From: Treponema brennaborense
GTDB lineage: Bacteria > Spirochaetota > Spirochaetia > Treponematales > Treponemataceae
NCBI GenBank assembly: GCA_023666275.1
Contig: JAMPCJ010000001.1
Span: 310,001 to 374,000, forward strand
DNA: 64,000 bases
Direction of reading: 5' to 3'
A model generated the notes under the pieces. That model was given only the letters and a program-made list of their open reading frames with translations. It was not told the origin of the DNA and searched no databases. Of the stretch, positions 42,726-52,469 are shown piece by piece. The position numbers were made by a program, and so were the translations under genes. Position 1 is the first letter of the stretch; each line of letters opens with the position of its first letter.

Positions 42726-45700
42726 TTATTTTAAATATTTTTTTTCCTGCACAAATTCAAACCAATCGGCATTGGAAATTTTCAAATCCGCTTTCTTGAG
42801 ATTAGCATCCTCTGTGTCAGAAAACCGTTGAAGCAACAGAAGCCCTTTCAGCGCGATGTGATACGCTCCGTTTGCGTCGGCATCGATCGGAAGTTTTGCT
42901 TTGCCGCCGAGTTCTTTTTCCTTGCGGCTGTCAAAGAAAGTGCCGTCCTTGTTTTTTACGGGCGAAATAATATAATCTTCGCCGGTTGAAGCATTGGAAT
43001 TTCTCATTTGCAAAATGAGTTTGAAATTTTTGAGCATTGCATCCCAAAAATCAGCGATGGGCTTGTCCGGTCTTTCGCCGTCTTTCAAATCCGCGCCTAT
43101 TTCCAAAATCGGATCGATTAAATTCCTGCCGTCTTCAAAATTTATGCCGCACTGACTGAAAATCTTTTTGAATTCATCGGTCGGATAAACATCTGAATAG
43201 GATTTTGACTTTGATGAATAAGCAATCCTTTTGTCGCAGGAATAAACGATCCATTTTGCGGCAGCCATTTCGGTTTTGCCTTTCCCGTCAAAATTTTTGT
43301 AATCGAACGTAAACGCAAAAGATTCGGTTTCTGCATCGTAGCGAATTTCATCGAATTTTGAAAAAAACTCGCGTTTTTTATGCACATTCGTCAAATCGCG
43401 CAAATTCAGCAAATCCACAAATCCTGTTTTTGGATCGATTTTTGATGTGTAGGCGGCGGGAACATAGAACAAAAATCCTGACTGCTTGCCAAGTTTCTGG
43501 AAGCTTTCAAATTTCCCCGCTAATTGATAGCCATTTAAGACTCCGCCCGCTTCGGAAAAACCTTTGTCCTTGAACACAAGATAATTCAGTTTGTCTATGA
43601 GCATTTTTTCAAATTTTTGATAAACCTGCTTTTCAACATGAAATCGTCCGCGCTTAAAGCCAAAATTCAAATCTTCCATGACGATAACGGCGTTATATTG
43701 AATCATCAGTTTTGCAAGCTCATGAATTACGGCAGAAAGATATCCTTCCTTTAATTCGGCGATTTTGCCGATTGCGTTCCAGTTTTTTCGGGCGGCATCA
43801 CGCTCTTTTTCGCGATTGTCAAGTTTTTCATGGTAGTTTACTTTTACCGACTGTCCGTTTTTGCTGCGTTCAACTTCATTAAACGAAAACTGTTTGAGTA
43901 TTTCGCCTTTTTGATTTATAAGCGACAAATAGATTAAGTGACGCTCGCCGCGGTCAAGTCCGATGACATTAACGTCGGGATTATTTTTTAAGAATTCCCT
44001 GACGCGTTCGTTCATTGTAAAAACGTTTCCCTGCGCTTTAAAGTTGATGGTGATTGGAACATGAAACAAAAACTTCGGTTCCGCAAATCGTCTGTCTTTT
44101 GTAATATCGTGCCGAGCCGTTTTTACAATTACCTTGTGTTCATCGGCATATTTTTGTGCATCTGCCGAAAGTGCTTTCTGGGTGCCGTTTTCGAATTTGT
44201 AGATTTCCTCGTAAATCTCTTGCGGAATAGAAAAACCGTCCTGCGTGATTTTGTTTACGAGTTTCGAGCCTTTTTTATGGACGATAGGCTCTTTTATTCC
44301 TTTTTCACGATAAAACAGCTCAGCCTCTCCGTTCAGTTTAAAAACAGTGTCTTGCAGATTTTCTTTGCTGAAAAGATTTTTCCAATAAAGCGTGTGCATG
44401 TTCGGCGTGCCGTTTGCGCCTTCGGCAAAATCTTTGTTGTAAATTTGGAAGAGGTAGAGTTTGCCTTCATCTACCAGTGAATTGATGTATGATTCCGGGA
44501 CATCAGTAAAAGTGATTTTATACCCCTGTTCTGAAATTTCCCTGTAAAAACAGCTTATGTCCTTGTATGACGCTGTGTCCGAAAATGTGAAACCGAAATT
44601 TTTCCAGTCAGGATGACGACCGATTGCATCCTTGAAAAAATCTATCAATGAACGGCAGAATTGTTTGTCGAATATATCGCCTTTTTTATGCAAGCCTTTG
44701 TCATAGCCGCTTAAGATTTCTTCGGGCGGACAAAAATCGGCTTTTCCTTTTTTCGAAAAGAATACTTTCGGAAGCATTTTGTTCGGTCCGGGAAGCAGTT
44801 TGTAAACCATTTTTTGATAGCACTTTTCACCGTTCGATTCGTATTTTTCTTGAAATTTGGGCTTGTCGTGCGCATTCATTATTCCCAGAAAATATTTCTC
44901 GTCTTTTATCAAAATGATTGCACCATTTTCTCGCTCTTTATTTTCATCCCAGCCGTCAGCAAGTGTCGGACAATCAAAATTCAACTTGAATTTTTCCGGT
45001 GCATTTGCTTTTTTCGCAATGTAGTTTCTTGTTTTATTGTAAAGAGAAATTACTTCACTGAGCGCAAAATACACTTCGTCATAAATCGTGTAAAAATTCG
45101 CATCTCCCAAACCGCTTGCCTTTAAAGGCTTGATGCGATGCAGAAGGTTTTGCACCGAATCCAAATAACTCTTGATTTTTTCAACATCGGCAGGTTTTTC
45201 ACGCAGTGTCTTTTCAGACGGAACAGTTTCAAAAACAGTATGCATTGCGACAAAATTAGTTTCTATTTCCGTGCACAAATCTTTTATTGACGGCTCAATG
45301 ATTTCTTCGCTTTTTGTAAAAATTTCTGTTTGCTTGTCGAAATAATAGCGGTTTGTCGTTCCAAAATAATCTTGTATGCGAATTGTTGTAGGCGAGCAGT
45401 TTTCAGAACAATATTCCAAAACGGCATTAAGTTCTTCAAAACTGAAAATTCCTTTTGTTTTGGAAGTGTCGTCATCAAGCTCTTTTTTCCAGCGTTTCTG
45501 TTCTTTTTTGTTTAAAGTTTCTTCTGCAAAGATGTTCATGCGTTTTTGCAAATACGCCCAGTCGCCTGTCAAAATTCGTGAAACAGTGTTTATGTCTTTT
45601 TGATTTATATAAATTTTTGACAAATCAAACTGTATGATATTTTCGCAAAGTTCTGTTACGACAGTGAAAACTGTTTTCCCTTCATTGTTTTTTGAATTCA

Positions 45701-46697
45701 TTTTTTCCGCAAATGACAAAAGCGACTCTTTTAATTCTTCATCGGAATCAATTGTCTGGATTTTAAATGACAATGACGTGCGGTCGCTCAAAATTTGCTT
45801 GTACAATGGAATGAATTTTATTTTTCGATTTGTCTTTGCAAAATCGGCATTTTGCTGCCAGTAAAGGTTTAAAAATTCGTTTATTCCGCGGAGTTTTTTG
45901 TCGTTTTCGGTTTGAACGATTCCACCGATTACTTGATTGTAAAAATCAATTCCGCGTTGTTTTTCCGCTCCTGTCTGGCACAAATAGTTGTTGTAATTTT
46001 GTACATTAAAAATATCAGACAATTTTTTATTTCCGAGGTAGACAGAAAGTTCTGTTTCCACTTGCTCGATGACTTCGGGGCATTTTTTCTGCATTTCGTT
46101 GAAGGAATTGACATTCTGCAAAAATTTCGGAAAGTTGTCATGAACAATTCTATACGGCACCGCCGTGGGAATCTCCTCTTCCTTATACATGTTTTTTCTG
46201 TTTTCCTGAAAGCCTTTAAAATAAGAGCTGAATTTCCTGAAGGTCTCGACAGCTTTTTCATTCAACATAAGGGATGCGTTTTTTTCAAACCATTCAGGCA
46301 AAAGGGAATTGAACAAATCTTTTGGAGTGGACGCAGTAAGCGGATTAAACCGTTCGTCCTTTTTAATATATTTTACAATCTCTTTTCTAAGCGCATCCTG
46401 TTCCTTTTTGACATAAGAATCGTCTTCTTTTGTTTTGCTGTATTCAATTAAAGCGTCGGCAAGTTTTGTCCAGTCCAAATTCACATTTTGAAGGACATCA
46501 TCGATAAAGTATTTATGATAATTGTCTATGATGACCTTAACATCTTTGTAATCTTGAGACTTTTTAAAGTCGCTTTCAAGCAATTTCGCTTTTTCGATGT
46601 TCTCAAGCGTCGCGGCCTGCGGCTTCAATTCAAAACGCAATGTCTTTGAAATTGAATACCCGTTCTCCTGTCCGCAGAATTGTTCCGAAATTTTCAT
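42726..46697 (-). CDS. cas12a: CRISPR effector nuclease Cas12a (Cpf1)
   Basis: The single-protein effector of type V-A. It processes its own pre-crRNA, recognises a T-rich PAM and cuts DNA. The 1323-residue protein starts MKISEQFCGQENGYSISKTL, with GGAGGAA before ATG 46697. Seen in order: REC lobe; WED/PI with KMVYKLLPGPNKMLPKVFF; the crRNA-processing region around HDITKDRRF and FHVPITINFK; RuvC-I with Asp915 (GLDRGERH); bridge helix; RuvC-II with Glu1008 (VMEDLNFGFKRGRF); Nuc with LILQMRNSNASTGEDY; RuvC-III with Asp1274 (DADANGAYHIALKGL). All catalytic residues are intact. The gene is visibly more A/T-rich than flanking housekeeping genes, consistent with transfer. Confidence 0.98.
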   Translation of the reverse strand: MKISEQFCGQENGYSISKTLRFELKPQAATLENIEKAKLLESDFKKSQDYKDVKVIIDNYHKYFIDDVLQNVNLDWTKLADALIEYSKTKEDDSYVKKEQDALRKEIVKYIKKDERFNPLTASTPKDLFNSLLPEWFEKNASLMLNEKAVETFRKFSSYFKGFQENRKNMYKEEEIPTAVPYRIVHDNFPKFLQNVNSFNEMQKKCPEVIEQVETELSVYLGNKKLSDIFNVQNYNNYLCQTGAEKQRGIDFYNQVIGGIVQTENDKKLRGINEFLNLYWQQNADFAKTNRKIKFIPLYKQILSDRTSLSFKIQTIDSDEELKESLLSFAEKMNSKNNEGKTVFTVVTELCENIIQFDLSKIYINQKDINTVSRILTGDWAYLQKRMNIFAEETLNKKEQKRWKKELDDDTSKTKGIFSFEELNAVLEYCSENCSPTTIRIQDYFGTTNRYYFDKQTEIFTKSEEIIEPSIKDLCTEIETNFVAMHTVFETVPSEKTLREKPADVEKIKSYLDSVQNLLHRIKPLKASGLGDANFYTIYDEVYFALSEVISLYNKTRNYIAKKANAPEKFKLNFDCPTLADGWDENKERENGAIILIKDEKYFLGIMNAHDKPKFQEKYESNGEKCYQKMVYKLLPGPNKMLPKVFFSKKGKADFCPPEEILSGYDKGLHKKGDIFDKQFCRSLIDFFKDAIGRHPDWKNFGFTFSDTASYKDISCFYREISEQGYKITFTDVPESYINSLVDEGKLYLFQIYNKDFAEGANGTPNMHTLYWKNLFSKENLQDTVFKLNGEAELFYREKGIKEPIVHKKGSKLVNKITQDGFSIPQEIYEEIYKFENGTQKALSADAQKYADEHKVIVKTARHDITKDRRFAEPKFLFHVPITINFKAQGNVFTMNERVREFLKNNPDVNVIGLDRGERHLIYLSLINQKGEILKQFSFNEVERSKNGQSVKVNYHEKLDNREKERDAARKNWNAIGKIAELKEGYLSAVIHELAKLMIQYNAVIVMEDLNFGFKRGRFHVEKQVYQKFEKMLIDKLNYLVFKDKGFSEAGGVLNGYQLAGKFESFQKLGKQSGFLFYVPAAYTSKIDPKTGFVDLLNLRDLTNVHKKREFFSKFDEIRYDAETESFAFTFDYKNFDGKGKTEMAAAKWIVYSCDKRIAYSSKSKSYSDVYPTDEFKKIFSQCGINFEDGRNLIDPILEIGADLKDGERPDKPIADFWDAMLKNFKLILQMRNSNASTGEDYIISPVKNKDGTFFDSRKEKELGGKAKLPIDADANGAYHIALKGLLLLQRFSDTEDANLKKADLKISNADWFEFVQEKKYLK

Positions 46698-46729
46698 AAA
46701 AATTCCTCCATTTTTTCCAAACTTCTCTC

Positions 46730-47734
46730 TCACGCTTTATCTGTTTCGTATTTCTTCGCCATTGCCTCGCATTCCGCTTTGATTTTTTCGCGGAGTTCGG
46801 GCGGTTTTATTACGACGGCGCTGTTTCCGAATCCCATGAGCCAAGAAAATATCATCTGTTTTTGATTTGACTCGAATTTCAAAAGAACAGAGCCGTCTTC
46901 GTAAATTTCGGTTTGCTGATCCTTGTGCCATTCGTGTTCAAGAATGTAATTGCTTGTTTGCGGCGAAAACAGAATTTCATATTCCGCAACTTGCTGCGGA
47001 TTGTTCCAAATACCGAAATCTATATCTATGTGATTTTCTATGTCGAATTCGTTCGGAATAGTAAAGGTTTCGGCTTTGAAAGCAATATTTTTGATTCGTG
47101 CAAGCGCATACACGCGGATTTCCTTTGTACCGTGGTCAAATCCGATTGCGTACCAGTTTCCTTTTTGGCATAAAACGCGGTATGCATCAAAAATTTTTTC
47201 ATTATATGTTTTGCTCTTGTTGCTTTTGTATTCAAACGAAATGACGGTGCGGCTTCGAATTGCCTTAAAAATCGAATTGAAACAATTCTCGTCGATTTTC
47301 GCCAGCGGGTCGGAAATAAAACAGACATCTCTGTTCAAAAACGCAGAATCGACAACAACATTTTCGGGCAAAAAAGACGCGAGTTTCTTCATTATATTCT
47401 TGAACGACGGCTCAAGGGGCGTGTTTTTATACTGCTCGATAAGCTGCGTCATCACGGAAACAGTAAAAAGCTCTCCCTCGGTAAGGACGACATTCGGAAC
47501 AGAAAATGTCGAATCGGTATAGTGATACGCTTTTCGTATTCGGTCGTACTCAAGCGGGGCGTTCATTTCGTCACGAAGATATGCAAAAGTACGCTCAATG
47601 GTGCGCCGGCTCACTCCGAATTCAAAAAGCAAATTCTCCATCTTAACGAACGCGCCGCCCCGCAGTTTTTTATCAATCTGAATCAAGCGGATATGTTCTC
47701 TGATACTGTCGCGTTTTTTTATGCCGTTATCCAT
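46730..47734 (-). CDS. HTH-WYL transcriptional regulator next to cas12a
   Basis: The 334-residue protein has an N-terminal winged helix (RLIQIDKKLRGGAFVKMENL, FGVSRRTIERTFAYLRDEM). A WYL domain at about residues 165-240 contains ISFEYKSNKSKTYNEKIFDA, GNWYAIGFDHGTKEIRVYAL and the following RIKNI. A WCX-like C-terminus follows. WYL proteins are known regulators of several CRISPR-Cas loci and bind nucleic-acid-like ligands. The stop is 32 bases before cas12a, so both are likely co-transcribed. The start 47734 has TATAGT 6 bases upstream and no Shine-Dalgarno. It probably controls cas12a and itself. Confidence 0.85.
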   Translation of the reverse strand: MDNGIKKRDSIREHIRLIQIDKKLRGGAFVKMENLLFEFGVSRRTIERTFAYLRDEMNAPLEYDRIRKAYHYTDSTFSVPNVVLTEGELFTVSVMTQLIEQYKNTPLEPSFKNIMKKLASFLPENVVVDSAFLNRDVCFISDPLAKIDENCFNSIFKAIRSRTVISFEYKSNKSKTYNEKIFDAYRVLCQKGNWYAIGFDHGTKEIRVYALARIKNIAFKAETFTIPNEFDIENHIDIDFGIWNNPQQVAEYEILFSPQTSNYILEHEWHKDQQTEIYEDGSVLLKFESNQKQMIFSWLMGFGNSAVVIKPPELREKIKAECEAMAKKYETDKA

Positions 47735-47740
47735 ACTGTA

Positions 47741-47749
47741 ACTATACCA
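47741..47749 (-). promoter_or_regulatory. Extended -10 of the WYL regulator, predicted leaderless
   Basis: TGGTATAGT on the minus strand (47749-47741), ending 6 bases before the ATG. A candidate -35, TTCCAA, lies 18 bases further upstream. Confidence 0.5.
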
Positions 47750-47774
47750 TGAAAAGCCGTGCCGTTGGAAAATA

Positions 47775-48707
47775 TCACACTTCGATTTCCACCGCAATTT
47801 CCTGTTCCGAAAGCTGAACAAGTCTTGCGGGAAATGCCATCACTTCGGGTTTTGCCGCACGAATTATTTGTGCTGCCGCCGCACGAATATACCCCGCTTT
47901 CTCATGAATGGAATTTCCCGCCAATTTTGCATCAATATTTTCAATCATCACAGTGACGGCATTTTTATCGGCCGGATTGTACGGCTCGGCTTGAACTGCG
48001 ACGGAAAGATTCGCATAAGAGCTCCGCTTCGCTTTATATATATTTTTGAACTGATTTTCAAAAGCATCCGGCGTTATATTGCGAAAAAGATTTTCCAAAA
48101 CTTCGGAATACGGCGACCAGTGATAATAATTTGTTCCCACGACAGGAAGAGAAATGATGCGCTTCTTCTCCTTGAAATAGCGGACAAACGCCTGCTCCAG
48201 CGTTTCCTTTGCCGGATTAAAACCGAGCGATTTTTTTGCCTCGTCAAATATAAGCGGAACATCTTCCTCGGAAACGGCGCGGAACTGTCCGTACACAAGA
48301 CAGAACAGGATTTCCGCAGCAAGCGGCCGCATGATGAATTGGGCAAGCCTTGCACATTTTGCAAACGAATTCCGCCGCCGCCAGTACAGCTTTCCGGCAA
48401 GGAATGCGTTTTTTGCTTCCGCCGCACACAGCAATGCACCTGCGTGGAGCAAAAACTCATACGAATCTTTGTCCGAAATATCGGTTTTCGGAGAAACAAA
48501 AAGCACCGGCGAACAATTCATTTCGTCCTGTATATAAAGGTACTGTCCCAAAGAAAAATATGCACTTGATTCGATTTTTTGATAACCTTCAACATTCACA
48601 GCCTCGCCGTCAGCGACTTTTCCCGCATAGTCAAGCTGTCCTGTCCGGCTTTTTGAAAATTCAAACCAATTTTTTCCGCACTTAATCAGAATCTGTTTAC
48701 TGTCCAT
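47775..48707 (-). CDS. HIRAN-domain protein upstream of the WYL regulator
   Basis: The 310-residue soluble protein is mostly of unknown family. The C-terminal 95 residues look like a HIRAN domain (LSVAVQAEPYNPADKNAVTV then AGYIRAAAAQIIR), which binds DNA ends, often 3' ends, in repair or restart proteins. The N-terminal 200 residues have a helical region rich in Ala/Phe/Cys without enzymatic motifs. GGAGG lies 7 bases before ATG 48707. It is 40 bases upstream of the WYL gene on the same strand. It may belong to the CRISPR locus, possibly handling DNA ends, or be an independent defence gene; this is inference. Confidence 0.6.
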   Translation of the reverse strand: MDSKQILIKCGKNWFEFSKSRTGQLDYAGKVADGEAVNVEGYQKIESSAYFSLGQYLYIQDEMNCSPVLFVSPKTDISDKDSYEFLLHAGALLCAAEAKNAFLAGKLYWRRRNSFAKCARLAQFIMRPLAAEILFCLVYGQFRAVSEEDVPLIFDEAKKSLGFNPAKETLEQAFVRYFKEKKRIISLPVVGTNYYHWSPYSEVLENLFRNITPDAFENQFKNIYKAKRSSYANLSVAVQAEPYNPADKNAVTVMIENIDAKLAGNSIHEKAGYIRAAAAQIIRAAKPEVMAFPARLVQLSEQEIAVEIEV

Positions 48708-49094
48708 GACAAAACCTCCAATCATCGCAGCTTACGGATTTTATTATAAAGCAGCGGAGCGACATATAATGTCGGAATGAAAGAAGTATGTTAAAAAAGG
48801 CAGCTTGAAGCCGTATGATATTCGCTGCTCACGAATTCATACGGCACGAAATCTCTATATATGGGGAGGGAAAAATCGTATTTTTTTGGGGGGCGCATTG
48901 TGCAGCCATTCCGCACAGACATTGACTGCGGCGAACATACGAACGTGCCCGCCGTCAATGCGGCGCCCCGCAGCGCACTCGCGCCCTTGCCCGCGCAGTC
49001 CTGCCGTGCGGTTCGGCTTTGTCCGCCGCGCGGCACTCGCCGCACGCAAGGCGCAGTCCACGGGTGCAGCCGCGCTTTTACAGGCAGCGCAGAA
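48708..49094. other. Intergenic region between the CRISPR locus and the nifX-like gene
   Basis: 387 bases. The left part (48708-48900) is A/T-rich and includes a minus-strand TATAAT near 48743-48748, a candidate promoter for the HIRAN gene. A TTTTTTTGGGGGG run lies at about 48881-48893. The right part (48900-49090) is abruptly GC-rich. No ORF in it has a recognisable motif and I see no gene. Confidence 0.4.
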
Positions 49095-49499
49095 CTAATC
49101 TTGGGAAGCGGAACCGCCGCAGGAACCGTGATGCGCGCAGGAATGTTCTTTTCCGCCGCCGTGATCATGACCGGCGCATGCCGCATTCGGATTATGCTTC
49201 AGCGTTCCTGCCAGCAGCGCGCATACCGCATCATTGCACGAACCGGTTACGCCGCCGTACACGGTTATATCCGCTTCCGCAAGCGCGTTTTTTGCGCCCG
49301 CGCCGATGCCGCCGCAAATAAGATGCGTAACACCGTGATCGCGCAGAAATCCCGCAAGCGCGCCGTGTCCGCTGCCGTTTGTATCGACAACGGCGGTTTT
49401 TTCGACAAAACCGTCGGCAGTATCATACAGCTTAAACCGCGCCGTATGTCCGAAGTGCTGAAAAATATTTCCGTCTTCAAATGGAACTGCTATTTTCAT
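49095..49499 (-). CDS. NifX/NafY-type (dinitrogenase Fe-Mo cofactor) protein with His/Cys tail
   Basis: The 134-residue protein matches the dinitrogenase iron-molybdenum cofactor-binding fold: MKIAVPFEDGNIFQHFGHTA, VTHLICGGIGAGAKNALAEA, DITVYGGVTGSCNDAV. Small members outside nitrogen fixation carry Fe-S or metal clusters. The last 25 residues are a metal-binding-like tail rich in His, Cys and Gly (HDHGGGKEHSCAHHGSCGG). GGAGAAT precedes the start at 49499. It lies 81 bases after fprA on the same strand and may work with it in redox or metal homeostasis. No nif genes are near. Confidence 0.8.
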   Translation of the reverse strand: MKIAVPFEDGNIFQHFGHTARFKLYDTADGFVEKTAVVDTNGSGHGALAGFLRDHGVTHLICGGIGAGAKNALAEADITVYGGVTGSCNDAVCALLAGTLKHNPNAACAGHDHGGGKEHSCAHHGSCGGSASQD

Positions 49500-49580
49500 A
49501 AGATTCTCCAATCCGCCGTACTATTCGGCGATATATACTATATGCCGACAAGATGCCGACAGCACGGCACAATTTACGTT

Positions 49581-50744
49581 TTATGCAAGCAGCGCGCACG
49601 CAAGGGCTTCCAGCTGCGCAGCAGATTCGGCATTCAGCGTTGATTTTATCGTTACCGTCGGCGCCAAAACGGCAATGTCTTTCATGCCGGAAAGCTGTTC
49701 CGCCATAAGCCTTGCGGCTGCCGGCGCCCAGCTGCCGTTTTCGATAATGCCGACCGTGCGCTTTTGATAATTTTTCGATTTCAGATGCGCCAAAAAGCTT
49801 TCCATGCACGGGAAAAGTCCCGCGTCGTAGGTTGCCGACGCCAGCACCAATCTGTCGTAGCGGAACGCATCTTCCACCGCTTCCGCCATGTCTTCGCGCG
49901 CAAGATCCGCCGTTGTTACTTTCGGAGCGCCTTTGCTGCGCAGAATACGCGCCAGTTCTTCCGCCGCCGCGGCAGTGTTTCCGTGAATCGAAGCGTAGGC
50001 GATAAAAATTCCCGCTTCTTCCGCTTCGTAGCTGCTCCAGACAGCATATTTATCGATATAATAGGAAAGGTTTTCTTTCAGAATCGGACCGTGCAGCGGA
50101 CATATCGTGCGGATATCCAAAGCCGCGGCTTTTTTCAGCAAAGCCTGCACCTGCGCGCCGTATTTTCCCACGATGTTGCAGTAATAGCGCCGCGCTTCGC
50201 ACGTCCAGTCTTCGTCCGCATCGAGTGCGCCGAATTTCCCGAACGCATCGGCGGAAAATAAGATTTTCTCGCTTTTTTCGTATGTTACCATGACTTCGGG
50301 CCAGTGCACCATAGGCGCCATGACAAACACCAGCGTATGGGCGCCGAGGCATAATTCATCGCCCTCTTTTACCGCCGTGCAGCGGCCGCGCATATCCTGC
50401 GTGAAAAACTGCGGCAGCATCGACTGCGCCCGCGCGGACATTACCAGCTGTGCGGACGGATATTTTTCCGCAAACCGCATAATGCTGCCGGAATGATCCG
50501 GCTCCAAATGGCTTACAATCAGATAATCCGGCGTTTTGCCGCCGAGCGCGGCTTCGAGATTCGCAAGCCATTGTTCGGCTGCGCGTTTGTCCACGCTGTC
50601 CAAAACGGCGGTTTTTTCATCGATTATTACATAGGAATTGTACGATACGCCGTTGGGAACAACATACTGGCTTTCGAATAAATCAATAGTTCTGTCGTCA
50701 ACGCCTGCATATTTGACAGAATCCGTAATCGCAATGGCATTCAT
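49581..50744 (-). CDS. fprA: A-type flavoprotein / flavodiiron protein
   Basis: Reduces O2 or NO to protect anaerobes. The 387-residue protein has a metallo-beta-lactamase-like di-iron domain (VSHLEPDHSGSIMRFAEKYP with the H-x-E-x-D-H motif, MVHWPEVMVTYEKSEKILFS, SADAFGKFGAL and ICPLHGPIL). A C-terminal flavodoxin domain follows (IFIAYASIHGNTAAAAEELA). GGAG lies 6 bases before ATG 50744; the frame is open further upstream but without a start signal. A rubredoxin partner was not seen in the window. Confidence 0.93.
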   Translation of the reverse strand: MNAIAITDSVKYAGVDDRTIDLFESQYVVPNGVSYNSYVIIDEKTAVLDSVDKRAAEQWLANLEAALGGKTPDYLIVSHLEPDHSGSIMRFAEKYPSAQLVMSARAQSMLPQFFTQDMRGRCTAVKEGDELCLGAHTLVFVMAPMVHWPEVMVTYEKSEKILFSADAFGKFGALDADEDWTCEARRYYCNIVGKYGAQVQALLKKAAALDIRTICPLHGPILKENLSYYIDKYAVWSSYEAEEAGIFIAYASIHGNTAAAAEELARILRSKGAPKVTTADLAREDMAEAVEDAFRYDRLVLASATYDAGLFPCMESFLAHLKSKNYQKRTVGIIENGSWAPAAARLMAEQLSGMKDIAVLAPTVTIKSTLNAESAAQLEALACALLA

Positions 50745-50876
50745 TGTCATCTCCATGGTACGCAGAATTTTCGTTTTTCGCGTATTTTTCGAAAAAAAAC
50801 GCACAGCAAGTATATCACGGACGGCGCAAATACTCAAACGGCTGAAAATGCGGTATGATAACAGCAGGACGCGTTC

Positions 50877-52469
50877 ATGATTGATTTAAGCAATATCGGA
50901 AAATACCGTGAAAACAACAGACTTGAAGCCAAGCAGGCCGTCGGCGGATTTCCGCGCAGCTTGTGGGAAACATACTCGTCGTTCGCCAACACATTCGGCG
51001 GAATAATTCTGCTCGGCGTGGAAGAAACGCATGACAAAGAGCTGCGGATTATCGGGCTTTCCTGTGCGGAAGAACGGCTTGACGAATTCCGCCGCACGGT
51101 AAAAGACCGTCATGCCGTCAGCGTCAATATTCTGAAGGAAGACCAGTCATACATTGCCGACATCGAGGGCAGACGCATCGTAGTTATCGAAGTGCCGCGC
51201 GCGGACAGACATTACCGTCCGGTATTCATCGGCAGCGACCCGTACAGCGGCACATTTCGGCGCAGCGGGGACGGCGATTACCATTGTTCCGCGGAAGAAG
51301 TGCGCAGCATGTTCCGCGACCGCGGCGATGTGCCCGACGACGGCGAACCGCTCTGCGCACTGCCGATGTCCGCTTTATGCGCGGATACCGTGCGCCGCTT
51401 TCGTTCCCGTATGAAAAATCTGCATCCGTCCCATGAACTGAACACGCTCGGCGACGATGCCTTTCTCGAAGCAGTGCGGGCAGCTTCCCGCGGCGGAAAA
51501 ACAGCGGACAAACACGGCGGCAGAAAAACAGCCGAACTGCATCCGACTATCGCGGGGCTTCTTGCATTCGGCTGCGAAAATTTCATTACGGCGCAGTTTC
51601 CCAATTACTATCTCGAATACCGCGAAGAACTCGGCAGAAAATCCGGCTGGAGCGACCGCATCGTATCCGATTCCGGCGACTGGAGCGGCAATCTGTTCGA
51701 CTTTTATTTCAAGGTGTACCGCAGAATCGTGCGCGGAATCCGATGCAGCACGGTATCTTCAAGCGGCGAATGGGTGCACGAACCGGTACACAGCGCCCTG
51801 CGCGAAGCGCTCGCAAACGCGGTGCTGCACGCAAATTACTATGACCGTCAGGGACTGGTAATCCGCAAATGCAAAACGGCAGTGATTATTTCGAATCCGG
51901 GCTGCCTGCGCTCCGGCACGGTGCTTTCCGACACGGGACATTGCGGCAATGCGGACAATGCATGCGGCGCCGATCCGAGAAACGCAACGCTGACCGAAAT
52001 TTTCGCGCTGGCGGGCATTGGCGAACGCACGGGCGCAGGATTGCCGTTTATAAAAGCGGTATGGCAGCAGCAGGGCTGGATTGCGCCGAAGCTCGAAGAA
52101 TCTTTCGGCCCCGACCGCGTAACAATATCGCTGCCGCTGTCTTTTTCCGCGGAACACGGCGAATACGGCGCTTCTCCGCACACGCAGGCACTTCGCGCCG
52201 AAAAAACGGCAGAGCGCCGCACGGGAATATGTTCCGCCGCACGCCGGTTTTTCAGCCGCAGCGTCCGCCGCACGCACGAAACGGAACAGCGGCAGATTAT
52301 CCTCGATTATTTGCTTGCCAACGTTTCCGCGGATATTTTTACGCTTTCGCGGGAAATCAGCCGCGGCATTTTGTATACGTCCGCCGTACTCAAAAAACTC
52401 GAAAAAGAAAACAGCGTCGTGCGCCTGCAAAAGCGCGGTTTTTTCGGCGTGTATCAATTGAAAAACTGA
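50877..52469 (+). CDS. AlbA_2 (Schlafen-like) and HATPase_c_4 regulator
   Basis: The 530-residue protein has an N-terminal AlbA_2/Schlafen domain (RLEAKQAVGGFPRSLWETYS, FANTFGGIILLGVEE, GTFRRSGDGDYHCSAEEV). A central HATPase_c_4-like part (LREALANAVLHANYYDRQGL, FALAGIGERTGAGLPFIKAV) and a C-terminal winged helix follow. Such proteins are common transcription regulators or defence-associated factors. An unusually long Ala/Arg-rich insert lies between the ATPase part and the C-terminal helices. AGGA lies about 8 bases before ATG 50877. It is divergent from fprA. Confidence 0.8.
   Translation: MIDLSNIGKYRENNRLEAKQAVGGFPRSLWETYSSFANTFGGIILLGVEETHDKELRIIGLSCAEERLDEFRRTVKDRHAVSVNILKEDQSYIADIEGRRIVVIEVPRADRHYRPVFIGSDPYSGTFRRSGDGDYHCSAEEVRSMFRDRGDVPDDGEPLCALPMSALCADTVRRFRSRMKNLHPSHELNTLGDDAFLEAVRAASRGGKTADKHGGRKTAELHPTIAGLLAFGCENFITAQFPNYYLEYREELGRKSGWSDRIVSDSGDWSGNLFDFYFKVYRRIVRGIRCSTVSSSGEWVHEPVHSALREALANAVLHANYYDRQGLVIRKCKTAVIISNPGCLRSGTVLSDTGHCGNADNACGADPRNATLTEIFALAGIGERTGAGLPFIKAVWQQQGWIAPKLEESFGPDRVTISLPLSFSAEHGEYGASPHTQALRAEKTAERRTGICSAARRFFSRSVRRTHETEQRQIILDYLLANVSADIFTLSREISRGILYTSAVLKKLEKENSVVRLQKRGFFGVYQLKN

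Noticed and set aside
46698-46733. Twelve extra N-terminal residues for Cas12a
   Set aside because: GGAGGAA sits directly before ATG 46697, and MKISEQF matches the normal Cas12a N-terminus.
48861-49643. 260-residue plus-strand ORF and shorter minus-strand ORFs
   Set aside because: Antisense shadow of the nifX-like gene and GC-rich intergenic DNA; Arg/Ala/Cys-rich composition with no motif and no ribosome-binding site.
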